Shown in pieces: positions 34,207 through 42,859 of a stretch of DNA of 64,000 nucleotides. Position numbers and translations under genes: made by a program. Location of the stretch: the NCBI RefSeq assembly GCF_031801495.1, contig NZ_JAOEGC010000001.1, positions 744,001-808,000 on the forward strand. The letters run 5' to 3'. The notes beneath the pieces were generated by a model, which worked only from the letters and a program-made list of their open reading frames with translations, searched no databases and was not told the DNA's origin. The stretch's first letter is position 1. Each line of letters starts with the position of its first letter. Origin of the DNA: Agrobacterium tumefaciens_K. Lineage in GTDB: Bacteria > Pseudomonadota > Alphaproteobacteria > Rhizobiales > Rhizobiaceae.

Positions 34207-34237
34207 CCACCCGGGATGCGTTTCGCATCCCGGGTGG
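34207..34237 (-). other. Intercistronic 14-bp perfect stem-loop
   Basis: CCACCCGGGATGCG (34207-34220) pairs perfectly with CGCATCCCGGGTGG (34224-34237) around a three-base loop, between the binding-protein stop and the DUF2291 gene. The RNA hairpin is very stable. Like the others after binding-protein genes here, it probably stabilises or partially terminates the transcript, raising binding protein over the downstream subunits. Confidence 0.85.
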
Positions 34238-34248
34238 CGGTAGCGGTG

Positions 34249-35190
34249 TCACTGTGTCAGCGCGAAAGTCTCGAGCTTGCCAGCGTTATCGGCATTGATG
34301 AGAATGCAGTCCATGAGCTGCTTTTCCTCAAGTCCGGTGGAACCCGTCTTGATGAACTTGTCAGCCTGCTCGACGGCGTTCTGAGCCTGCTGGTAGGCTG
34401 GCTGCAGGACGGTCGCCTTGATGCCGCCCTTCCTGATCGAGTCGCGAACGTCGTTCGAGCCGTCGAAGCCGACGACGATGACATCCTTGCGGCCCGCTGC
34501 TTCAAGCGCGGCGTAGGCGCCCATCGCCATGGTGTCGTTGCCCGAAATCACGCCCTTGATATCGGGGTGAGCCTGAAGGATGGATTCCATCACGGTATAG
34601 GCTTCGGTCTGCGACCAGTTCGCCGTCTGCTTGGCGACCAGCTTCATCTCCGAATATTGGTCGATGACGTCGTGGTAGCCCTGCGAGCGGATGCCGGCAT
34701 TGGTGTCGGATTCCTTGCCGAGAAGTTCGGCGTAATTGCCCTTCTCGCCCATCAGCTTCACGAACTCTTCCGCGCCAAGCTGTGCGCCCTGATAGTTGTT
34801 CGACACGATCTGCGAAACGGCAACGCCGGTCGTGGTGATCTCACGATCGATCAGGAAGGACGGGATGCCCTTGTCCTTGGCCTTCTGAACGGCGGCGACG
34901 GAAGCATCCGCACCCGCATTGTCGAGGATGATGGCTTTGACCCCGGCAGCGATGGCGCTGTCGAAAAGTTCGTTCTGCTTGTTGGCGTCGTCATCATGGA
35001 CGAGCACCATAGTTGCGTAACCCAGCTCTTTCGCTTTCGCGGCTGCGCCATCGGCTTCAGCCTTGAAGAAAGGATTGTCGTGACTCGGTGTGATGATCGC
35101 AATCGTGTCGGCGGCAAGCGCCGGGCCGGATATCACGCCGGCAATGCCGAGCGCGAAGACGGACATCAATAGACGTTTCGTCAGTTTCAT
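34249..35190 (-). CDS. Ribose-class sugar-binding protein (RbsB-type)
   Basis: This 313-residue periplasmic binding protein has a signal peptide cleaved near residue 26 (SGPALA). It shows the family segments TIAIITPSHDNPFF, ILDNAGADASVAAVQKAKDKGIP and VISGNDTMAMGAYAALEAAG. The ATG at 35190 follows GGGAGG by four bases, which decides the start. It heads the ribose-class ABC operon on the minus strand. The ligand is probably a pentose, tetritol or similar polyol; nothing in the locus proves which. Confidence 0.93.
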   Translation of the reverse strand: MKLTKRLLMSVFALGIAGVISGPALAADTIAIITPSHDNPFFKAEADGAAAKAKELGYATMVLVHDDDANKQNELFDSAIAAGVKAIILDNAGADASVAAVQKAKDKGIPSFLIDREITTTGVAVSQIVSNNYQGAQLGAEEFVKLMGEKGNYAELLGKESDTNAGIRSQGYHDVIDQYSEMKLVAKQTANWSQTEAYTVMESILQAHPDIKGVISGNDTMAMGAYAALEAAGRKDVIVVGFDGSNDVRDSIRKGGIKATVLQPAYQQAQNAVEQADKFIKTGSTGLEEKQLMDCILINADNAGKLETFALTQ

Positions 35191-35511
35191 AAGACCTCCC
35201 GTTGTCAAGGCCACCCTCCCGTGGCCGTCGGCCGAAACTATCGATCAATTTCGTTTATTGTCAATATATTTTTGAATTCGTGCTTTTTTGAATGATTTTA
35301 TGACGTTTCGTGCTCTTTTATTGCGGTGATTTATTCATTTCAGCTCGCATCGACGTGATATGCGGGAAATTGTGACTGATGATTGTGTCAGTCATCGAAA
35401 TCAAATTGCAAAATGAAAGAAATCGAAATCATTGCTCCGCTATTCCTTGGAGGGCGCAGGAAAACATGCACGAAATCAGGCATGGCTAAACAGGTGGGAG
35501 GTGCGGGTGGT
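35191..35511. promoter_or_regulatory. Upstream region of sugar-binding gene with TTCGT repeats
   Basis: This AT-rich gap holds the upstream region of the binding-protein operon and the tail of the autotransporter unit. TTCGT occurs at 35250, 35277 and 35307. The last two copies extend to TTCGTGCT (35277-35284 and 35307-35314) and lie 30 bases apart, with 27 bases between the first and second. Direct repeats spaced near whole helical turns fit tandem operators of DeoR-type regulators, consistent with the DeoR remnant beyond the operon. I see no gene or clear core promoter in this stretch. Confidence 0.35.
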
Positions 35512-38500
35512 CTAGAAGTTGACCGAGAGATGCGCGTGAGTCACGTTCGATTGGAAGTTTTGCCCAAATTCACCGGAGTAGGAAAGCGTCAGGCGTGCAG
35601 CCTTGGAAAGTTTAGCGGATATCCCTGCTTTGACCACCAATGCATCGCGCGGCATTGTCACGCCTTCGAGAATGAAAGGCGATCCGCCTTGGAAGGCCGC
35701 AAGCGAAACCGGCGCCAGGTCACCGGTCGAGTGACGCCAGCCCAGCATGCCGGAGACGACGATCGGTCGCTCGTCTGTCGTCATGCGTGCTGACCACCGC
35801 ATGCCCGCTGTCGAGGCAGCGATATTGCTGGAGCCGCCGATGACCGACAATGCAGCCGCTCCGCCACGTTCCGTGAAGTCGTCCGTATCGAGATTGGTGT
35901 AGGCGAGGTTGGCAAAGGGCTGCAAGCTGAGGTCGCCCGTTTCCAGCGTCCATGACATATCGGCGAAAACCTGCGCGGTTGTTCCGGCATAGTCGGCGGA
36001 CAGCAGGTCTTCGAACGAGCCGAAAGCGATATTGCGTCTGGTCGAGATCTCGTTTCGGGAATAAATCGCGCCGCCTACGAAATCGAGATGGCCGAAATCA
36101 CCCGCGGCATAGAAACCTGCGTGATAGGAATCGGCGTCCGCCTGATGGGGCGATGACAGGTTGCTGTAGCCGAGAACGCCACCCAGGCGCCACGTGTCTG
36201 AAAGCGCCGCATCTGCCCCCATCAACGCTCCCGCAGCCGAATTGTCGGCGCCTCTGGCGTTGCCATCGCCCGCGATGTGATTTTGAGCGAGAATGCCAGT
36301 TGCCCAGTACGAAACACCATCGGTGGATGCCGACTGCTGCTCAGAGGATGGGCGCGTCTGGTCGATGATTGCCTCGCGCACATGCTGGCCTTGCCACAAA
36401 AGCGCTGTTTTGAGAGACGCGTGTGCCTCGCCGTCGAGTTGAGAGAAGGCGCTGGCTGCAGTCTGGACATCGAGCGGCAGCACGACGGAGAAGAGTGCGT
36501 TGGTTGGGCCGAGCTTTTCGATGGCCGCCGCCGTGGCGCGGTCATTTCCGGTCAGCGCAACGTCAGCGAAGTCGACAGTATTGCGATCAAGGTCCAGATC
36601 GACGGTCGTGATACTGTAGTTCAGTTCCGGCGACAGGAATGCGAAATCACTCACGATGTTGTCGAAAGTGCCGGTGATGTTGCTGGCCGTCAGGATCGTG
36701 TAGCTGTTCGTGAGACCATATGTTCCGCCCGTGGCGCGAATATTCACGGTGCCGCCGTCAATGACAAGGTTGCCGGATGTGTCAACCCGATCGGAAAGGC
36801 CGGACGAGGCCACATCAACCTGATAGATCGATCCTGCGTGGAATGTCAGGTCGCCGTTGACGGCAAGCGTCTGGATCTCCGGTCCGGGCGCAAGCGTACC
36901 GCCTGCGTTCACGCTCAATCCGCCGGCGATGCCGCTGCCGGATAGCAGGCCGCCATCGAATACGTCGATTGCCCCGGTGACGGTGCCTTCGTTTATCAAT
37001 TCGCCGCCAGCAACCGTTGCGCCGCCACTGATCGTTCCGGTGTTGGAGAAAGAGCCGTTATTGTTGACGAGAGACGCGATTGTCCCGTCATTGAAGGCGT
37101 TACCAGAATTTGTTACCGCGCCCGCGGTTGCCCCGCCGTTGTTGGTGAAGGTTCCGCCGGTACCGATTTCGACATTCGCTAGCGTATCGTTGTTGATGAC
37201 CGTGCCACCGTCGACCTTTGTCGTTCCCGAAACGGTGCCGCCGCTGTTGTTGGTAAAGGTTCCCGCGTCATTCTGAAGTGACGCTAGGGCGCCTGCATTG
37301 TTGACGGTTCCGGCATTCTGGATATTGCCGGCGTTCGCGCCGCTATTGTTGATGAAGGTTGCGACGGCAGCGACGTCGACGTCCGTCACGACGAAATTGT
37401 TGGTCACGGTTCCACCTGAAATCGTCGTGGTTCCCGCAACCGTACCTCCGAAGTTGTTTATGAAGGTTCCGGCATCATTTTGAAGCGAAGCGATGGTACC
37501 CGCATTGGTGACGGTGCCGGAATTTCGAACATTTCCTGCTGTTGCGCCGCTGTTGTTGACGAAGGCTGCCGCTGCCGCGACGTCCACGTCCGTAACGACG
37601 AAGTTGTTGGTCACGGTGCCGCCGGAAATCGTGGTGTTTCCCGTGACCGTGCCTCCGAAAGCGTTCGTGAAGTTTCCTGCATCATTTTGCAGTGAAGCGA
37701 TGGTGCCTGCATTGGTGACGGTACCGGCGTTCCGGACGTTGCTGGCGGCCGCACCGGTGTTGTTGACGAATGCCGCTGCGGCGGCGACGTCCACGTCCGT
37801 CACGACGAAATTGTTGGTCACGGTACCGTTGGAAATTGTCGTGTTTCCGGTGATCGTGCCGCCGGTATTGTTGGTGAAATTGCCTGCCGTATTCGTCAGC
37901 GAGCCAAGCGTGCCAGCATTCGAGGCGGTTCCGGCATTGGTCAGCGCCCCTGCCGTGGCGCCGCTGTTGTTGGTAAACGTGCCGCCGGACGATACGGATA
38001 GGTCGCCGACCGTGCCATTGTTTGAAAGCGATGTCGCGGCTCCGACTGTGGCGCTGCCGAGCGTCCCGTTCACCGTGACGTTTCCAGTGTTGAGCTTCAG
38101 ATCCCCATTAAGGCTGCCGTCTATGAAAAGACTGCCGCCATCAAGGTTTACATCCGAATTCAGCACGCCGCCCGCATTTATACCGACGCTGCCGGATGTG
38201 ATCGTGCTGCCGTTGGTAACCGTGAGCATGCCTGTGTTGGTGATGGTGACGTTGCCGCCATCGACGCCCAGCCTGTCTATCGTGACATCGTTCGTGACCT
38301 GGGGTGAGCCACCGTTCACCGCGGCGGCATCGGCTGCACCCGGGAGATCTGGGTTCCAGTTGGCCGTGTTGCTGAACTCGTTGTCATCGGCGCCGGTCCA
38401 GACGGACTGCGCGAAAGACGGCAGGGCAAACGCAAGCGAGGCCAATGCGGTGAATAGCCCAAGGCGTCGAGACAACACCGGAAGCAGTTGCTGTGTCATT

Positions 38501-38529
38501 AAGCGACCGATGCGGTTGGGTGCCGGCAT
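35512..38529 (-). CDS. Autotransporter with Asn/Gly/Thr-rich repeat passenger
   Basis: This roughly 1005-residue protein is a type V autotransporter. A signal peptide ends near residue 40 (PSFAQS). The passenger is rich in Gly, Asn, Thr and Ala with NNG- and TVTNAG-like beta-helix repeats. From about residue 735 a 12-strand beta-barrel domain begins (YWATGILAQNHIAGDG) and ends in AHLSVNF, with the C-terminal Phe used for BAM recognition. It probably displays an adhesin-like passenger on the outer membrane. Three near-identical 69-residue repeats occupy the middle of the passenger. An alternative start at 38499 (MTQQLLPVL) gives a shorter, more standard signal peptide; no ribosome site decides between them. 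It stands alone, 406 bases from the biotin-carrier gene. Confidence 0.9.
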   Translation of the reverse strand: MPAPNRIGRLMTQQLLPVLSRRLGLFTALASLAFALPSFAQSVWTGADDNEFSNTANWNPDLPGAADAAAVNGGSPQVTNDVTIDRLGVDGGNVTITNTGMLTVTNGSTITSGSVGINAGGVLNSDVNLDGGSLFIDGSLNGDLKLNTGNVTVNGTLGSATVGAATSLSNNGTVGDLSVSSGGTFTNNSGATAGALTNAGTASNAGTLGSLTNTAGNFTNNTGGTITGNTTISNGTVTNNFVVTDVDVAAAAAFVNNTGAAASNVRNAGTVTNAGTIASLQNDAGNFTNAFGGTVTGNTTISGGTVTNNFVVTDVDVAAAAAFVNNSGATAGNVRNSGTVTNAGTIASLQNDAGTFINNFGGTVAGTTTISGGTVTNNFVVTDVDVAAVATFINNSGANAGNIQNAGTVNNAGALASLQNDAGTFTNNSGGTVSGTTKVDGGTVINNDTLANVEIGTGGTFTNNGGATAGAVTNSGNAFNDGTIASLVNNNGSFSNTGTISGGATVAGGELINEGTVTGAIDVFDGGLLSGSGIAGGLSVNAGGTLAPGPEIQTLAVNGDLTFHAGSIYQVDVASSGLSDRVDTSGNLVIDGGTVNIRATGGTYGLTNSYTILTASNITGTFDNIVSDFAFLSPELNYSITTVDLDLDRNTVDFADVALTGNDRATAAAIEKLGPTNALFSVVLPLDVQTAASAFSQLDGEAHASLKTALLWQGQHVREAIIDQTRPSSEQQSASTDGVSYWATGILAQNHIAGDGNARGADNSAAGALMGADAALSDTWRLGGVLGYSNLSSPHQADADSYHAGFYAAGDFGHLDFVGGAIYSRNEISTRRNIAFGSFEDLLSADYAGTTAQVFADMSWTLETGDLSLQPFANLAYTNLDTDDFTERGGAAALSVIGGSSNIAASTAGMRWSARMTTDERPIVVSGMLGWRHSTGDLAPVSLAAFQGGSPFILEGVTMPRDALVVKAGISAKLSKAARLTLSYSGEFGQNFQSNVTHAHLSVNF
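37207..37827 (-). repeat. Three tandem 207-bp repeats inside autotransporter gene
   Basis: The minus-strand segment encoding GTVTNNFVVTDVDVAA and the following residues recurs with a period of exactly 207 bases, beginning at 37827, 37620 and 37413. Each unit encodes 69 residues and differs by a few substitutions. Copies one and two share TVTNAGTIASLQND; copy three reads VNNAGALASLQND. A more diverged copy flanks on either side. Units are multiples of three, so gain or loss preserves the frame. Confidence 0.85.
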
Positions 38530-38935
38530 TCATCGGCGAATAGATAACGAATCGCTTGCAATCATGGTTAACGCCGAGTCTGCTGTCAACGCTGACGCGC
38601 CAGCCAACCTCCTGAAACTGCGAGAGTTGTTTGCCTGCGCTTGTCATGTTTGTTCTGGTCTTCACCGGGTGCGTGCCGTCGCAAAGTACCGTCTTCAGAA
38701 CGGTTTGCGGAGTATGGCCGGTCTGTGGGACTGGCGCCGCGCTATTCCTCTATCGCGCCAAACGACACTGAACGGGAGGACGTTTGGCGCCCGCGTCGGG
38801 TTTCGCTCCTCGCGGCGAGGCCATTGAAAGTTCGTCTGACCCCATCAACCCATCGCCTATGTTACCACAATGACATGTGGTCGCTGTTGTCCGATCCCTG
38901 TGACATCAATTGCGCCGCCATGTTTGGATCAAGGA
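38530..38935. other. Intergenic region with a 10-bp inverted repeat
   Basis: This gap between the autotransporter start and the biotin-carrier gene contains no ORF I can support. GCGCCAAACG (38755-38764) is complementary to CGTTTGGCGC (38781-38790) with a 16-base spacer, a candidate operator or hairpin. It should carry the divergent promoters of both genes, but I see no convincing core elements. The remaining sequence shows nothing distinctive. Confidence 0.4.
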
Positions 38936-39370
38936 ATGGACCTTTCAAAGATAGAAACACTCATCGGCTTTGTCGGACGGTCCAATGTCACCGAGCTGAC
39001 AGTTACCGAGAAAGATACGACCGTCCGGATTTTCCGGAACACGGCAAAAGCCGTTTCGCTGCCTGCGGCCGATAATGCCGCGGTTGTCGATCAGGCTCCG
39101 CCAGTTGCCATGTCGCGTGACGAGCCATCCTTGTCCGGCTTGACCGTCACGGCGCCGATTTTTGGCGTTCTGCATATCGCTCCAGCGCCGGGCGATCCTC
39201 CGTTCGTCGCTGTCGGCGATCATGTCGTGGAAGGTCAGACGCTTTTCATCATCGAGGCGATGAAGGTGTTCAACAAGATTGCCGCCCCTCGTTCGGGCCG
39301 TATCACACGTTTGACCGACGTGAATGGCGCGGAAGTCGAAGCGGGCGACATGCTGGCGGAGATCGCGTGA
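38936..39370 (+). CDS. accB: Biotin carboxyl carrier protein (BCCP)
   Basis: This 144-residue protein begins MDLSKIETLIGFVGRSNVTE, matching the BCCP N-terminus. Its C-terminal biotinyl domain has the EAMKVF motif with the biotinylated Lys near residue 110 (the consensus is EAMKM, here Val). It carries the carboxylated biotin between biotin carboxylase and an acceptor enzyme. Here it begins the operon carrying biotin carboxylase and PxpBCA, so the acceptor is probably an amide substrate rather than acetyl-CoA; the housekeeping copy should be elsewhere. The symbol reflects the family only. Its stop overlaps the biotin carboxylase start. Confidence 0.9.
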   Translation: MDLSKIETLIGFVGRSNVTELTVTEKDTTVRIFRNTAKAVSLPAADNAAVVDQAPPVAMSRDEPSLSGLTVTAPIFGVLHIAPAPGDPPFVAVGDHVVEGQTLFIIEAMKVFNKIAAPRSGRITRLTDVNGAEVEAGDMLAEIA

Positions 39371-40737
39371 TGGAGCCGCAACCGCGTTTTGACAAGGTTC
39401 TGATTGCCAATCGTGGCGAGATCGCGCTGCGTGTCGTGCGTGCTTGCCGGGAAATGGGCCTGAAGACCGTTATCGTCTGCTCGGAGGCAGACCGGAATGC
39501 CGCCTATGTGCGAAGCGCGGACGAGTCGATCTGTATTGGTCCGGCGCCTGCGCCGAAAAGTTATCTGAACCAGAACGCCATTCTGCTCGCCGCCCGCCTT
39601 TCGGGGGCCGGTGCCATTCATCCGGGTTATGGTTTTCTGTCGGAAAATGCCCGTTTTTCGGCTGCAGTCGATGATGCGGGACTTACCTTTATCGGACCCG
39701 ATGCCGCTGCCATTGCGACGATGGGCGACAAGATTGCTGCCAAGAGTGCCATGGTCGCCGCAGGTGTGCCGTGCGTTCCCGGGCCTGACAGTGAGCTACC
39801 AGCAGAGCCGGACGCCGTCCGCGCCATTGCTGCCGAGATCGGTTATCCCGTGATCGTCAAGGCTGCGGGCGGCGGTGGCGGGCGCGGCATGCGCGTCGTG
39901 CTGGATGAAGCCGCGCTGCTGGAAGCGGTGACGGTGACCCGTGAGGAGGCGCGCAAGGCTTTCGGTACGCCCGCGCTCTATATGGAGAAATTCCTCCAGC
40001 ATCCGCGCCATATCGAAATTCAGGTTCTGTGTGATACGCATGGAAACGCGGTCTGGCTCGGTCATCGCGACTGCTCCATGCAGCGCCGTCACCAGAAGGT
40101 CGTCGAGGAAGCTCCGGCGCCCGGCATTTCAGACGCGGTGATCGGCCCGGTCGGTGCTGCCTGCGTCGAAGCATGCAAGCAGATCGGGTATCGCGGCGTC
40201 GGCACGTTTGAGTTCCTCTATGAGGACGGTGCTTTCTATTTCATCGAAATGAACACGCGCCTGCAGGTTGAGCATCCGGTCACGGAAGAAACCAGCGGCG
40301 TCGATATCGTTCAACAGCAGGTTCGTGTGGCACAGGGCGAGAAGTTGCCAATGGCTCAGGACCATGTGACCTGCACGGGTCATGCCATCGAATGCCGTAT
40401 CAATGCCGAGGATCCGGCAACCTTCATGCCATCGGCGGGTGTCATCTCGGCGTTGGAATTGCCGGTGAGCGAGGGCGTTCGTGTCGATACGCATGTCGAA
40501 GCCGGTTACAGGGTTTCTCCCTATTACGACTCGCTCATCGCCAAGCTGATCGTGCATGGCCGTGACCGGGCCGAGGCCATGTCGCGCACGCGCACGGCGC
40601 TGGCGGCCTTCAGGCTCGATGGTATTGCCACCAATCTGCCGCTCCTGCGCGAGCTGTTTGAAGACCCCGCATTCGAAAAGGGTGAAACGGACATTCATTA
40701 TCTTGAGAAATGGCTGAAGATGCGGGGGCAAGCATGA
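39370..40737 (+). CDS. accC: Biotin carboxylase (AccC-type ATP-grasp)
   Basis: This 455-residue enzyme has biotin carboxylase signatures: the N-terminal VLIANRGEIALRV near residue 10, SENARFSAAV near residue 85, the glycine-rich loop KAAGGGGGRGMR near residue 160 and the ATP-grasp end EMNTRLQVEHPVTEE near residue 290. It carboxylates biotin on the carrier protein with ATP and bicarbonate. Start ATG at 39370 overlaps the accB stop; a GTG at 39367 is an alternative. It is preceded by BCCP and followed by a carrier-like protein and PxpB/PxpC, the layout of a dispersed urea-carboxylase-like system. It is probably not the fatty-acid housekeeping accC. Confidence 0.92.
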   Translation: MEPQPRFDKVLIANRGEIALRVVRACREMGLKTVIVCSEADRNAAYVRSADESICIGPAPAPKSYLNQNAILLAARLSGAGAIHPGYGFLSENARFSAAVDDAGLTFIGPDAAAIATMGDKIAAKSAMVAAGVPCVPGPDSELPAEPDAVRAIAAEIGYPVIVKAAGGGGGRGMRVVLDEAALLEAVTVTREEARKAFGTPALYMEKFLQHPRHIEIQVLCDTHGNAVWLGHRDCSMQRRHQKVVEEAPAPGISDAVIGPVGAACVEACKQIGYRGVGTFEFLYEDGAFYFIEMNTRLQVEHPVTEETSGVDIVQQQVRVAQGEKLPMAQDHVTCTGHAIECRINAEDPATFMPSAGVISALELPVSEGVRVDTHVEAGYRVSPYYDSLIAKLIVHGRDRAEAMSRTRTALAAFRLDGIATNLPLLRELFEDPAFEKGETDIHYLEKWLKMRGQA

Positions 40738-41147
40738 GCAAGGTGGATTTGACCGATCCCGCCATCATCGGACGCTTGACCGCCGCCCTAGAAGCTGCCG
40801 GCGTTGATGGCGTCGAGATAACCCGTGCCGGCCAAAGCCTGCGGATACAGGTTGCGTCGACCGCGGAAAAAACCGTGGCCCAGGCGACGACCGGCAAAGC
40901 CGCTACGCCCTCTGCGGCCACGCTCGTCAAGGCGCCGATGGCCGGTGAATTCTGGACGTCGGATGTGTCCCGTGCGGCACCGCAGGTGGTCACGGCAAAT
41001 GGCAATCTGGTTGGTTTCCTGCGCGTCGGACCGATCCTGCTGCCAGTGAATGCCGGTGCCTCCAGCCGTCTTCGACGCCATCTTGTTCAACCCGGAACGA
41101 TCGTCAGCTTTGGCGATCCGATTGCAGAAGTCGAGCCAGAAGCATGA
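40734..41147 (+). CDS. BCCP-like protein lacking the biotin-attachment lysine
   Basis: This 137-residue protein starts MSKVDLTDPAIIGRLTAALE and ends with a biotinyl/lipoyl-like beta fold: VKAPMAGEFWTSD near residue 72 and FGDPIAEVEPEA at the C-terminus. Where BCCP has EAMKM, this protein reads GPILLPVNAG, so it cannot be biotinylated at the usual site. It may be a structural partner of the true BCCP or of biotin carboxylase; similar short carrier-like proteins are common in PxpBCA clusters. It overlaps the biotin carboxylase stop by four bases (ATGA) and PxpB by four bases. Confidence 0.85.
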   Translation: MSKVDLTDPAIIGRLTAALEAAGVDGVEITRAGQSLRIQVASTAEKTVAQATTGKAATPSAATLVKAPMAGEFWTSDVSRAAPQVVTANGNLVGFLRVGPILLPVNAGASSRLRRHLVQPGTIVSFGDPIAEVEPEA

Positions 41148-41851
41148 ACGCCTCGCTTGCCAAAATCGTCCCGCCATCGGAAGTTTTCGCACTCGACCGA
41201 AACGGTGCACGTGTATCTCCCATCGGCTCGAAGGCGTTCCTCCTCGAGGTGACCGGTGATTTCGACCTTGCCTCGCAACGGAGGATATGGGCCCTGTCCA
41301 GGGTTATCGAACTGTGGAGCGAGACGCAGGAGATCGTGCCGGGCATGACGAACCTTCTCGTCGTGCTGAAAGCAACGCCGGAAGATCCCGAAATGGTGGC
41401 CTTGCGTCTTCTGGATGCCTGGGACCACGCCGAGAGCATCGATCTTGCAGGCAGGACAATCGAGATCGCCGTAACCTATGGCGGTGAACACGCGACTGAT
41501 CTGGCGGCGCTCTGCGACAGATCCGGTCTGTCGGACCGCGAGGTCGTGCGGATCCATCACGAGGGAACCTATCGGGTCTTTGCGCTCGGAAGCGCGCCGG
41601 GCTTCGGTTATCTGCATGGGCTTGATCCGCGCATCTACATGCCGCGCAAGACCGTCCCCTCGCTCAACATGGCAAAAGGCTGCGTCACCATTGGCGGTAT
41701 GCAGACCGGTGTTGCCGTGTTGACCGGTCCCAACGGCTGGAATTCGATCGGCTTTGCTGAATTGCAGATGTTCGATCCGATGTCGGCCAAACCCGCGATC
41801 ATGGCGCCGGGTGATACGGTGCGTTTCGTGCCAGTGAGCATAGAGCTATGA
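41144..41851 (+). CDS. pxpB: 5-oxoprolinase subunit PxpB (KipI/AHS1 family)
   Basis: This 235-residue protein belongs to the KipI/AHS1 family. Conserved features are the YGGEHATDLAALC segment near residue 110, APGFGYLHGLDPRIYMPRK near residue 149 and GGMQTGVAVLTGPNGWNSIG near residue 185. PxpB acts with PxpC and PxpA to open 5-oxoproline to glutamate with ATP. In urea amidolyase the same module forms the carboxyltransferase, which fits the neighbouring biotin carboxylase. It overlaps both flanking genes by four bases. Confidence 0.93.
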   Translation: MNASLAKIVPPSEVFALDRNGARVSPIGSKAFLLEVTGDFDLASQRRIWALSRVIELWSETQEIVPGMTNLLVVLKATPEDPEMVALRLLDAWDHAESIDLAGRTIEIAVTYGGEHATDLAALCDRSGLSDREVVRIHHEGTYRVFALGSAPGFGYLHGLDPRIYMPRKTVPSLNMAKGCVTIGGMQTGVAVLTGPNGWNSIGFAELQMFDPMSAKPAIMAPGDTVRFVPVSIEL

Positions 41852-42843
41852 TAGAAATCATCCACACCGGTCTTTTCAACACGGTACAGGATCTGGGTCG
41901 CCCCGGTTTCCGGAATATTGGCGTGACCACCAGCGGCGCTATGGATCCGCTGGCACTCAAGGTCGGCAACGCCCTTCTGGGTAACGATACCGGCGCTGCG
42001 GTGCTCGAGATTCAGACCTATCCCTTCAAACTGCGTTTTTCGGAGCCGCGGACATTCGTGGTGACCGGCGCCGATTGTGGTGCGTTGCTTGAGGGTCGTG
42101 CGGTTCAGCCCTGGTGTGCCTTGCCGGTTGAAGCCGGGCAGGTTCTGGAACTCAGGCAGCCACGGGTCGGCACCCGCGCTTATATCTGTGTGGCCGGCGG
42201 CATCGACGTCATACCCGTCATGGGATCGCGCAGCACGTCGCTGCGCGGTGGATTCGGTGGCAATGAAGGCCGGTTCCTGAACACGGGCGACAAGCTTCGC
42301 GTGAATGAGATCGCGGAGCCGCTGAAATTTCCCGCCGCAGGTGTTGCGGTCATCGATCCGGTCCATGCTCTGGCCCACGTTTATCCGGAACAGGAAGATG
42401 GCGAGCTTTTCGTTCGGGCCATTCCGGCTGGCGAGCATGCCCTCTTTGGAGCGGATGCCGAGCGTTTCTGGTCGCAGACCTGGAAGATTTCCACCCAGAG
42501 CGACCGCACTGGCTATCGCCTGATGGGTGATCCGATAAAGCCGACGACGCCGGTTGAGATGCGCTCGCATGGTGTTGTTTCTGGTGTCGTGCAGGTGCCT
42601 CCGAGTGGTGAGCCCATCATCCAGATGGCCGATGCCAACACCGCTGGCGGTTATCCCAAGATCGCCGGTGTCATCGATGCCGATCTATGGCGGCTCGGTC
42701 AGGCACGGATCGGCAGCCGGCTGCGTTTCGTCCGTGCTACCCATCAGGAAGCGGCTGACGTTGAAAAAGCGGTCAACGGTTTCATCGACGATATCCGCAG
42801 AACCTCGCGCATGGTCAGCCAGGCGCTTGCCGAGATGAATTGA
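41848..42843 (+). CDS. pxpC: 5-oxoprolinase subunit PxpC (KipA/AHS2 family)
   Basis: This 331-residue protein is the AHS2-type partner of PxpB. The N-terminal segment has NTVQDLGRPGFRNIGV and the chain contains RAYICVAGGIDVIPVMGSRST and SDRTGYRLMGDPI. It is one of the two subunits that handle the ATP-dependent opening step with PxpA. The start codon overlaps the pxpB stop (ATGA). The next gene, pxpA, begins 16 bases after its stop. Confidence 0.93.
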   Translation: MIEIIHTGLFNTVQDLGRPGFRNIGVTTSGAMDPLALKVGNALLGNDTGAAVLEIQTYPFKLRFSEPRTFVVTGADCGALLEGRAVQPWCALPVEAGQVLELRQPRVGTRAYICVAGGIDVIPVMGSRSTSLRGGFGGNEGRFLNTGDKLRVNEIAEPLKFPAAGVAVIDPVHALAHVYPEQEDGELFVRAIPAGEHALFGADAERFWSQTWKISTQSDRTGYRLMGDPIKPTTPVEMRSHGVVSGVVQVPPSGEPIIQMADANTAGGYPKIAGVIDADLWRLGQARIGSRLRFVRATHQEAADVEKAVNGFIDDIRRTSRMVSQALAEMN

Positions 42844-42859
42844 CGTGAAGGACGAACGA

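Noticed and set aside
37207..37827. CRISPR-like array
   Set aside because: The repeats have a 207-base period, are translated in frame within the autotransporter, and have no spacer structure.
38530..38935. Possible small gene in the 406-base gap
   Set aside because: Open frames here run into the accB gene in another frame and have no ribosome site or recognisable protein.
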